A stretch of DNA of 64,000 bases from Phycisphaerales bacterium (lineage in GTDB: Bacteria; Planctomycetota; Phycisphaerae; Phycisphaerales; UBA1924). This document shows, piece after piece, positions 16,670 through 23,369 of the stretch. Below the pieces are notes generated by a model. It made no database searches. It was not told the DNA's origin and saw only the letters and a list, made by a program, of their open reading frames with translations. Location of the stretch: positions 81,312 through 145,311 of the forward strand of contig JADZER010000060.1 in the NCBI GenBank assembly GCA_020850415.1. Direction: 5' to 3'. Both the position numbers and the translations under genes were made by a program. Within the stretch, counting starts at the first letter, position 1. The number at the start of each line of letters is the position of its first letter.

Positions 16670-17737
16670 TCAGCCCCGCCCGCGCATCATGACGACCACC
16701 AGGACCGCCAGCACCACCGCGCCGACCAGCCCGGCCGCCATGACCCACGGGAACGGCGCGCCCACCGACGCCGCCGGCGTCTGCACCTCCGCCGCCGTGC
16801 GGAGCGTGCGGAGCACCACCCCCGCGCGCTGGCCCGCGTCCACATGCTCCGCCGTGAAAGTCCGCATCCGCTGGCGCCCGGTGTCCTGCGTCCCCCGCGC
16901 CGCGAGCGTCGTCGCCTCGGTCTCCGTCCCGTCGTCGGGCACGAACACCACGATGCTGTCGGTGGGCGCGACCGCCGAGAAGGTCAGGTCCACCTGCTCC
17001 GGCTGCGTGGGGATGAAGTAGGTGTACTTGTACGGCGTCTGCCCCGGCATCATGGGCATCTGCACCGTCAGCTCGCCGTTCTCGAAGGTTGTGCAGCACC
17101 AGCCGTGGAACCCCGAGTCCAGGTGCACATCCTGCTGGGTCACCAGCGCCGGCAGCCCTACCCGCACCGTCGTCCCCTTGTCCTCGCGCAACGGCTCGCC
17201 GCCGAACCAGGTCTTGTCCGTGGGGTTCTCGACCACCAGCGTCTCGTTGACGATCGTGCCGTCCTTCACGCGCTGCACCATGATGTGACGCATCGCGACG
17301 CGCCACGCCGGCTCCTCGTGCGTCGTCTGGTACACCGTAAGCTTCACCGCCGCGTCGGGGTGCTCGGCGTCCATCGACGGGCCCAGCTCGACATAGCTCA
17401 CGCCGTCGTACTCGATCCGCACCACCGGGCGCACCGCCAGACCCACCGGCAGATCGCCGAGCAGCGCCGTGCCGTTCTCTTCCAGCGTCCGGGTCATCTG
17501 GTACACCGCGAGGCTCTGGTGATACAGCTCGATCGACAGCTGCGCCGCGCCGACACCCGGCCCGCCCGCGGTCCCCTGCTCCACCTGCACCGCCAGGCTG
17601 CCCCGCGCGCCCTCGGTGATCATCCGGCGCATCTCGTCGGTCATCTGGGCCGGCCCGTCCTGCCCGAGCGCCGGGCCCGACACCAACACCACAGCCGAGG
17701 CCGCAAGCCCGAGCAGTCTCGAGAGCATCCCGCTCAT
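16670..17737 (-). CDS. Unknown secreted, C-terminally membrane-anchored protein within the ccm cluster
   Basis: I do not recognise this 355-residue protein. It has a signal peptide (cleavage likely after ALGQ, residue 26), a soluble beta-rich extracytoplasmic part, and one C-terminal helix (about 329-350, FPWVMAAGLVGAVVLAVLVV) ending in RGRG. An adjacent cysteine pair sits in HGWCCTTF (214-215), and there is no CXXC or CXXCH motif. It lies 17 bp downstream of ccmF and 7 bp upstream of ccmA, so it is probably co-transcribed with both. A role in apocytochrome handling or thiol chemistry is possible, because no CcmG or CcmH is visible here, but that is inference from position only. Confidence 0.75.
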   Translation of the reverse strand: MSGMLSRLLGLAASAVVLVSGPALGQDGPAQMTDEMRRMITEGARGSLAVQVEQGTAGGPGVGAAQLSIELYHQSLAVYQMTRTLEENGTALLGDLPVGLAVRPVVRIEYDGVSYVELGPSMDAEHPDAAVKLTVYQTTHEEPAWRVAMRHIMVQRVKDGTIVNETLVVENPTDKTWFGGEPLREDKGTTVRVGLPALVTQQDVHLDSGFHGWCCTTFENGELTVQMPMMPGQTPYKYTYFIPTQPEQVDLTFSAVAPTDSIVVFVPDDGTETEATTLAARGTQDTGRQRMRTFTAEHVDAGQRAGVVLRTLRTAAEVQTPAASVGAPFPWVMAAGLVGAVVLAVLVVVMMRGRG

Positions 17738-17754
17738 GGTCGGGTCGATCCTTC

Positions 17755-19770
17755 CTATGGCTCGGTGACTCCGTCAGAGGGGGCTACGCCCCACGCCCCG
17801 GAGGCCAACTCTGCCGGGGCGCTCCCCTCATTGTTCGCACCCCGACGGCCCAGGGGCAGCCACGCGAGAAATCCCCCCGCCGCCATCACCCCGCCCCCCA
17901 CCCAGACCCACACCACCAGAGGGTTGATAACCACCACAAACCCCGCCCGCTCCCCGCCCGGAGACCACCACGCGAGCACCACATACAGGTCGCCCCCGGC
18001 CCGACGCCACACCGCGACCTCGCCCATCGGGTCCATCGCCCGGTCGTAGTACCGCCGCTGAGGCCGCAGCTCGCCCACAGCCCCCCGAGCGTCCGTCGCC
18101 CGGAGTCTCGCTTCCATCGCGCTGTAGTTCGCCCCCCTCAACTCCGTGAGTTCCCCGTACGCGATCCGATAGCCGCGAACCTCCACCTCCTCCCCCCGGC
18201 CGATGGTGCAGTGCTCCCGCGCCGAATAGAGCCCGGACCCGCAGACCCCCAGGAGCAGCAGACACAGCCCCGCGTGGGCAAGCTGTCCCCCGTACCGCCG
18301 CCGGTGCGCGCAGAGCGTGCCCCAGGCCGCCCCTGGCCACCCCTCCCCGGGGCCCCGTCTCGACCGCACGGTGTCGGCGAAGCGCAGACCGATGACCCCG
18401 GGGGTGACCGTCGCGATCGCGATGCAGACGAGCGACGCAGAGTGCGTGATCCCCTGGATGAGCGCGGCCGTCCCCGCGGCCAGCGCCAGGGCGCCCGGCA
18501 GCACCAGCACCCGGCGCACTGCACCAGCGCCACCCTCCCCATACCCAAGCGCCGGCCCGACCGCCATCACGCACGCTCCCGCAAGCCCCAAGGACCCCAC
18601 GACGCGGTTGTAGTAGGGGGCCCCCAGGCTCACCTGCTGCCCCAGGAGCAGCCCGCTGACCACCGGGAACAGCGTCCCCACCAGCGTGGCCACGAGCATC
18701 GCGCACAGCAGCAGGTGCAGCACAACCACCGCCCCGTCGCGCCCCAGCAGCCCGCCGATCCCGGGCCCGGACCGCAGCGTCCCGCGCCGCGCCCAGAGCA
18801 GCCCCACCGACCCACCCCCCAGCACCACGAGCAGCCCCAGCAGGTACACCCCGACCGTTGTCGCCCCGAACGCATGCACCGACACCAGCAGGCCGCTCCG
18901 GGTCAGCGTCGTTCCTAGCACGCAGAGAGAGAAGGCCAGGCACGCCAGGCCGGCCCCCCAACCCCGCAGGCTCCCCCGCTCCCTCGTCACCAGCAGCGCG
19001 TGCAGCAGCCCCGTCACCGCGAGCCAGGGCATGAGCGAGGCGTTCTCGACCGGGTCCCACGCCCAGTACCCGCCCCAGCCGAGTTCCACATACGCCCACC
19101 ACGCCCCCAGCAGGATGCCCCCCGTCAGGAACACCCAAGACGCCAGCGCCCACCGGCGCATCACCGCGAACAGGCCCGGCCCCAACTCGCCCGTCACCAG
19201 GCCCCCGATCGCGAGGGCGAACGGCCCCGCGCTGCAGGCGTACCCCAGGAACAGCGTCGGCGGATGCACCACCATCGCCCAGTGCTGCAGCATGGGGTTG
19301 AGCCCCACGCCGTTCTCAATCTCGGGGCGTGGGTTTGGCGCGAAGGGGTCCGCGACCATCAGAAGGATCGCCGCGAAGAACAGCCCCAGCGCCGCGAGCA
19401 CCGCCCCGGCCAGCGCCGCCGGCGCGCCGCGGCCCGGGCGGACCGCCCCGATCGCCCCGACCCCCGCCAGCAGGAACGCCCAGAGCAGCAGGCTCCCCTC
19501 CTGGCCCGCCCAGACTGCGGCGACCTTGTACGCCACGGGCAGCCCGCGCTCCGAGTGCAGCGCGACCGCCCGCATGCCCAGGTCATCGCGCACAAACGCG
19601 GACATCAGGGTTCCCAGCGCGAGCGCCAGTCCCGTGAGCTGCCCCCATGCCGCCGCACGGATGAGCCCCGCCCCTCTGCCCCGCCCCCGGGTCATCAGCC
19701 CGGCCAACACCCCGACCGCCGCCATCCCCGCCGCGAGGACCAGCCCCGACTCGCCGATCCACCGGGTCAC
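17755..19770 (-). CDS. ccmF: CcmF, cytochrome c haem lyase membrane subunit
   Basis: CcmF takes haem from CcmE and attaches it to apocytochrome. The 671-residue polytopic protein has the haem-handling motif WGGYWAWDPVENASLMPWL (about residues 235-253), preceded by VVHPPTLFLGYA and followed by TRSGLLVSVHAF, all typical of CcmF/CcsA-type proteins. About 14 hydrophobic helices are visible, with a larger periplasmic region near the C-terminus (GRGEEVEVRGYRIAYGEL). I start it at the GTG at 19770, which overlaps the ccmE stop as GTGA. Confidence 0.93.
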   Translation of the reverse strand: MTRWIGESGLVLAAGMAAVGVLAGLMTRGRGRGAGLIRAAAWGQLTGLALALGTLMSAFVRDDLGMRAVALHSERGLPVAYKVAAVWAGQEGSLLLWAFLLAGVGAIGAVRPGRGAPAALAGAVLAALGLFFAAILLMVADPFAPNPRPEIENGVGLNPMLQHWAMVVHPPTLFLGYACSAGPFALAIGGLVTGELGPGLFAVMRRWALASWVFLTGGILLGAWWAYVELGWGGYWAWDPVENASLMPWLAVTGLLHALLVTRERGSLRGWGAGLACLAFSLCVLGTTLTRSGLLVSVHAFGATTVGVYLLGLLVVLGGGSVGLLWARRGTLRSGPGIGGLLGRDGAVVVLHLLLCAMLVATLVGTLFPVVSGLLLGQQVSLGAPYYNRVVGSLGLAGACVMAVGPALGYGEGGAGAVRRVLVLPGALALAAGTAALIQGITHSASLVCIAIATVTPGVIGLRFADTVRSRRGPGEGWPGAAWGTLCAHRRRYGGQLAHAGLCLLLLGVCGSGLYSAREHCTIGRGEEVEVRGYRIAYGELTELRGANYSAMEARLRATDARGAVGELRPQRRYYDRAMDPMGEVAVWRRAGGDLYVVLAWWSPGGERAGFVVVINPLVVWVWVGGGVMAAGGFLAWLPLGRRGANNEGSAPAELASGAWGVAPSDGVTEP

Positions 19771-20162
19771 CCGCCCGCCCCGGCCGGCTCGTACTTGCTG
19801 CCGCATTTGGTGAGCAGGACATCGGCCACGAAGGTCCCGGCCTCGTCGGTGGTTCCCTCGACCACGACCTCGCGCCCTTCTGCGAAGAGGTCCGGCACCG
19901 CCCCGCGGTACTCCACCCGGATCACTCGGGCCTGACCCCGCAGGTCGAACCGGGCGCCGAACGCGATAGGGTCGGCCGTCGCCCCCGGCCCCACCGTGCC
20001 GTGCACCCTCGACCGGGCCCCCTGGGTCTCCGGCCTCGAGGCGTACTCATCAACAGAGAGGTAGTAGACCCAGCCATCCCGTGCGCCGGTGACCCCGAGG
20101 TACAGCAGGGCGGCCGCGATGGCCCCAACCCCGACCACGAGCTTGAGCCGAGCCTTGCGCAC
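19767..20162 (-). CDS. ccmE: CcmE, haem chaperone of the CXXXY type
   Basis: CcmE carries haem covalently from CcmC to CcmF. The 131-residue protein has an N-terminal membrane anchor (about 7-24) and an OB-fold domain with VHGTV and VEYRGAVPDLFAEGREVVVEG. In most bacteria haem binds through a histidine in HXXXY; here the site reads TKCGSKYEP, so Cys120 and Tyr124 form CXXXY. That variant is known from Desulfovibrio and archaea (the I* form of system I). It is the first gene of the ccm run and is divergent from the cytochrome genes, with 363 bp between them. Confidence 0.9.
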   Translation of the reverse strand: MRKARLKLVVGVGAIAAALLYLGVTGARDGWVYYLSVDEYASRPETQGARSRVHGTVGPGATADPIAFGARFDLRGQARVIRVEYRGAVPDLFAEGREVVVEGTTDEAGTFVADVLLTKCGSKYEPAGAGG

Positions 20163-20338
20163 GCGAACTCCCGCCTGTCCCGAAACAGAGAATAGGTAGG
20201 TGAATCGCGCGGCACGAGCCAGTGCAAACCACTGGATCTGAGCGGTGTCGGTCCTCGGACGGGGCGGAAGCCGGGACTCGGGGCCGGAAACGCCGGGGGG
20301 AATTCCTCACATCTGGGATGGTAATTGGTCCGCGTTCT

Positions 20339-20380
20339 CAATTTTCGGAACCAAATTGTACTTCCGGGTATTCAATACCC
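20339..20380 (+). promoter_or_regulatory. Two inverted repeats upstream of the sigma-54 promoter
   Basis: CAATTT-N8-AAATTG lies at 20339-20358 and a perfect GGGTATT-C-AATACCC palindrome at 20366-20380. Their centres are roughly 100 and 75 bp upstream of the start expected from the sigma-54 promoter, where enhancer-binding proteins usually bind. GGGTATT also occurs near 31580. The rest of 20163-20420 shows no gene. Confidence 0.5.
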
Positions 20381-20420
20381 CTTTGGCGCTATCAAGGATC
20401 AGGTCATCCACATCTCCGCT

Positions 20421-20437
20421 TTGGCACGGGCGTTGCT
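20421..20437 (+). promoter_or_regulatory. Sigma-54 (RpoN) -24/-12 promoter for the tetraheme cytochrome
   Basis: The sequence TTGGCACGGGCGTTGCT matches the RpoN consensus YTGGCACGrNNNTTGCW at every defined base, with the GG (20423-20424) and GC (20435-20436) dinucleotides exactly 10 bp apart. Transcription should start near 20448, about 78 nt before the ATG at 20526. Such promoters need an ATP-dependent enhancer-binding activator, and none is encoded in this window. Confidence 0.85.
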
Positions 20438-20525
20438 TCTCCGAGGGGTGCACACAACACGCGGGTGAGTTCGACGGCCGGGTACGCCGCCAGTCAGGCC
20501 CGCATGAGAAGCGAAGGAGAAGGCT

Positions 20526-21134
20526 ATGAAACGGCACCATCTGGTCGGTGCACTGGCAGTCGCGGGCCTGGCGCTCCCGGCGATGGCACAGATTTCGGGC
20601 TCGGGCCACGACTTCAGCGGCTGGGCCTGGTCCGGCGGCGAGATCTGCAAGCCCTGCCACACCCCCCACAACGCCATGCCCGACCTGCCCCGGCTGTGGA
20701 ACCACGAGTTGACCACCGCCACCTACGACATGCACGGCGGCACGGGCACCGCGGAGGATGACTTCGATGTCGTCAGCCGTCTGTGCCTCTCCTGCCACGA
20801 CGGCACGGTGGCCCTCGACAGCTTCGGCGGCCAGACCGGCACGAACTTCATCAACCCGGGCAAGAGCCTCGGCACCGACCTGACCAACGACCACCCGGTC
20901 GGCAGCGACGCCGAGTATCCCCCCGACCCGCCGCCGAGCTGGTGGAGCCACGCGTTCCGTGACGCGGCCGACCTCGATGTGCCGCTGAAGAACTGGGTCA
21001 ACGACACCGGCGCTACCCGGAAGGTCGTCGGCTGCACCACCTGCCACGACGAGCACGCTACGGGCGGCTATGACCACATGCTGATCATGAGCAACGCCGC
21101 GTCGAGCCTCTGCCTCAACTGCCACATCAAGTAA
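20526..21134 (+). CDS. Periplasmic tetraheme cytochrome c
   Basis: A 202-residue protein with a signal peptide (cleavage after ALPAMAQ) and four CXXCH haem sites: CKPCH (41), CLSCH (87), CTTCH (about 176) and CLNCH (about 197). Between them it has CHTPHNA, LWNHELTTATY, CLSCHDGTVAL and LGTDLTNDHPVG. The same module recurs at the start of the cytochrome at 26566-28182, so the two are paralogous. The protein most likely ferries electrons in the periplasm. A purine-rich GAAGGAGAAGG lies just before the ATG. It is transcribed from the sigma-54 promoter and is followed by a terminator, so it may be expressed apart from the next five genes. Confidence 0.92.
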   Translation: MKRHHLVGALAVAGLALPAMAQISGSGHDFSGWAWSGGEICKPCHTPHNAMPDLPRLWNHELTTATYDMHGGTGTAEDDFDVVSRLCLSCHDGTVALDSFGGQTGTNFINPGKSLGTDLTNDHPVGSDAEYPPDPPPSWWSHAFRDAADLDVPLKNWVNDTGATRKVVGCTTCHDEHATGGYDHMLIMSNAASSLCLNCHIK

Positions 21135-21149
21135 CCCGCAGTATTCCGT

Positions 21150-21353
21150 CCAGGCCGGCTCGCTCGACGGGCCCGGCCTGGGCGGGACTTTCTCTCTCCG
21201 CGCCTCGGGCCCGGCGGGTGCGTGTTCCCCGGCGTGCGATGAGGCCGATCAGAAGGCCGGAACGAGCAGCGCTCCCTGCCTCCAAGGGGGAGCCAACTGA
21301 AACCGGATGGTTGCGTTGCGCGCCGGCGGCTTGGGGCCTTCGGCGCGTTTTTT
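21150..21353 (+). terminator. Structured gene end with a rho-independent terminator after the tetraheme cytochrome
   Basis: A 9-bp hairpin (CCAGGCCGG/CCGGCCTGG, 21150-21181) follows the stop. At 21319-21353 CGCGCCG pairs with CGGCGCG and is followed by six T residues. A third hairpin, GCTCCC/GGGAGC, lies around 21272-21296. The distal one is the clear terminator. Whether the whole stretch acts as an attenuating leader for the next gene is open. Confidence 0.65.
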
Positions 21354-21387
21354 CATGCGACCACAGGGATTGATCGACCGATTTCTC

Positions 21388-21393
21388 TACAAT
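21388..21393 (+). promoter_or_regulatory. Possible -10 box before the NHL lipoprotein gene
   Basis: TACAAT lies 35 bp before the ATG at 21429 in a locally A+T-rich stretch that follows the terminator. No good -35 hexamer is seen at 16-18 bp, so the call is weak. GAGG precedes the ATG. Confidence 0.3.
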
Positions 21394-21428
21394 CCGCCGC
21401 GAACCAAACTCCAGATGAGGGCCACGCC

Positions 21429-22676
21429 ATGCCTCCACGCGTCCGCTCGATCGCCCGTCTCGCCGCCCCGCTCGCCGTGGGCATGATCCTGCTCGCCGGC
21501 TGCGGGGGAGGCGCCCCGGCCACTTCGCGCAAGCCCTCGGTCTCGGGGCTCTACGCCTTCTGGCCCCGGCCCCCCGCCGACCCGCACATGCAGTTTCTCC
21601 AGCCCATCGCCTCGCGGGAGGATGTCTCGCCGGAGAAGCGCAGCGCCCTGAGCAACCTGGTCTTCGGCGAGGACCAGGAGCTGCAGAGCGCGATCGAGAA
21701 GCCCTACGGCGTGGACATCCGCGACGGGTGCATGTATGTCTGCGACATCCGCAAGAACACGCTCGTCGTGCTCGACTTCGCCAAGCAGCAGATGCGGCTG
21801 GTCGGCGCGACCGGCTTCAACACGCTGGTCAACCCCGTCGATGTCCATGTCGCCGACGACGGCATGATCTATGTCGCCGACAACGAGCGGCTCGCGGTCT
21901 TCGTCTTCGGGGCCGACGAGCGGTTCCAGCGCGTCATCGGGCACGACGAGTTCCGCCCGGTCGGCGTGGTCACCGTCGGCGACAGGCTCTATGTCTGCAA
22001 CATCGAGCAGCAGGTCGTCGAGATCTTCAACCGGTTCACCGGCGAGCAGATCGGCTCGATCGGCTCGGTCGGGGATCAGGACGGCCAGTTCCGGCTCCCG
22101 ATCGGGATCGACGCCGACGGCGAGGGCAACCTCTATGTCGTCGACATGATGCGCTGCCGGGTCCAGAAGTTCGGCCCCGACGGGGCGTTCCTCGCCTCGG
22201 TCGGGGATGTCAGCGACAACGCCGGCTCGTTCGTGCGACCCAAGCAGATCGCCGTGGACAGCGACGGGGTCGTCTATGTGGTCGACGCGGCGTTCCAGAA
22301 TGTCCAGATGTTCGACTCGGAGTTCCGCCTGCTGATGCACTTCGGCGCCGCCGGCGACTTCGCCGGAGCGATGAACCTCCCGGCCGGCATCTGCGTCGAC
22401 GACACCTCGCTGCGCTACTTCACCGACGAGCTGCACCCGGGCTTCCGCGCCAAGCGGCTCGTCCTGGTGACCAACCAGTTCGGGCTCGCCAAGGTCAACG
22501 CCTACGCCATGGGCGACCGCGACGAGGGATGGACCATCTCCGAGCTCACCATCAACGCGGCGGATGTCGGGGCGGGCGTCGGGCAGAACCCCGAGATGAC
22601 CAGGCTTCAGGACCCCGGAGAACTCCCGGACGACGAGCCGCCGGTCGAGACACCGAGCCAGGGCGGCGGCAACTAG
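21429..22676 (+). CDS. NHL-repeat beta-propeller lipoprotein
   Basis: A 415-residue lipoprotein: signal peptide with lipobox LLAGC (acylated Cys near 25), then a beta-propeller of NHL-type blades, each carrying a variant of D-G-x-hydrophobic-Y-V-x-D (GCMYVCDIRKN, GMIYVADNERL, DRLYVCNIEQQ, GNLYVVDMMRC, GVVYVVDAAFQ). NHL propellers generally serve as protein-binding platforms. The tail (about 385-415) is acidic and Pro/Gly-rich. It is the first gene of a five-gene operon with multiheme cytochromes and an outer-membrane barrel, so it may organise an electron-transfer complex at the cell envelope. It is related to the NHL lipoprotein at 25424-26569. Confidence 0.88.
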   Translation: MPPRVRSIARLAAPLAVGMILLAGCGGGAPATSRKPSVSGLYAFWPRPPADPHMQFLQPIASREDVSPEKRSALSNLVFGEDQELQSAIEKPYGVDIRDGCMYVCDIRKNTLVVLDFAKQQMRLVGATGFNTLVNPVDVHVADDGMIYVADNERLAVFVFGADERFQRVIGHDEFRPVGVVTVGDRLYVCNIEQQVVEIFNRFTGEQIGSIGSVGDQDGQFRLPIGIDADGEGNLYVVDMMRCRVQKFGPDGAFLASVGDVSDNAGSFVRPKQIAVDSDGVVYVVDAAFQNVQMFDSEFRLLMHFGAAGDFAGAMNLPAGICVDDTSLRYFTDELHPGFRAKRLVLVTNQFGLAKVNAYAMGDRDEGWTISELTINAADVGAGVGQNPEMTRLQDPGELPDDEPPVETPSQGGGN

Positions 22677-22697
22677 CCTGAGAACCGCGGAGGTTCC

Positions 22698-23369
22698 GTG
22701 ACGGACCGGTCGCCAGCTCCCAGACGAGCCATCCGTCGCCCGGCGGCGGCGGCGCCCTGCGCCGCGATCGTCCTCGCGTTCATCGTCTGGGCCGGATGCA
22801 CCGTCACCCCCGAGAACTACGAGGTTCTCAGCTACTTCTTCGACGGGGTGCCCGACCCCAACGCCCCGATCGGCTCGCCCGGCGTCCCACTCCGCCAGAG
22901 CCCCACCTACTCCATCCACGAGCCCTACGCCGACAAGAAGTGCGTCGACTGCCACGGGCGGCGGTTCCAGATGTCGGCCGTCGAGCCCGCGGTGTGCCTC
23001 CAGTGCCACGAGACGATCACCGACGCCCAGCCCCTGATGCACGGGCCGGTCGCCGCCGTCGCCTGCCTGTGGTGCCACACCCCGCACGAGTCGCCCTACG
23101 CCGCCCTGCTGAAGGGCCCGGACCGTGAGGTCTGCGGCGCCTGCCACACCCCCGAGATGCTCGGGGCCGCCAAGACCCCCGAGCACGAGCCCGATTCGGC
23201 CGTGAGCTGCCTCGAGTGCCACTCCGGCCACGGCGGCACCTCGCGGTACTTCCTGCACGGCGAGGCGCTCCTCGACCAGGCCCGCGCCGGGCGCCCCGAC
23301 CCCCAAGCCGCGCCGGACCCCACCGCAGAGCCGCGCCTCCAGAACCCCGGAGAGGAGCCCACGCCGTGA
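22698..23369 (+). CDS. Pentaheme cytochrome c lipoprotein
   Basis: A 223-residue protein starting at GTG, with a signal sequence ending in VWAGC (lipobox, Cys near 34) and five CXXCH motifs: CVDCH, CLQCH, CLWCH, CGACH and CLECH, all between about residues 75 and 178. The short spacing between sites points to a haem chain as in small multiheme carriers. The C-terminal 40 residues are Pro-rich and lack haem sites. The gene is 21 bp after the NHL lipoprotein and overlaps the barrel gene by 4 bp (GTGA). Its lipid anchor and that overlap suggest it is the haem partner that docks to the barrel. Confidence 0.92.
   Translation: MTDRSPAPRRAIRRPAAAAPCAAIVLAFIVWAGCTVTPENYEVLSYFFDGVPDPNAPIGSPGVPLRQSPTYSIHEPYADKKCVDCHGRRFQMSAVEPAVCLQCHETITDAQPLMHGPVAAVACLWCHTPHESPYAALLKGPDREVCGACHTPEMLGAAKTPEHEPDSAVSCLECHSGHGGTSRYFLHGEALLDQARAGRPDPQAAPDPTAEPRLQNPGEEPTP

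Noticed and set aside
16670..17737. CcmH or CcmI
   Set aside because: There is no CXXC motif and no TPR-like region; only a vicinal Cys pair is present.
20307..21125. Minus-strand frame over the tetraheme cytochrome
   Set aside because: The plus strand has a signal peptide, four CXXCH motifs and a sigma-54 promoter; the minus frame has no recognisable feature.
21185..21353. Possible c-di-GMP/cGAMP (GEMM) riboswitch before the NHL-cytochrome operon
   Set aside because: Such riboswitches control cytochromes in Geobacter, but the conserved GEMM core (CACGCACAGGGCAAACC and GACGCAAAGCC) is absent.
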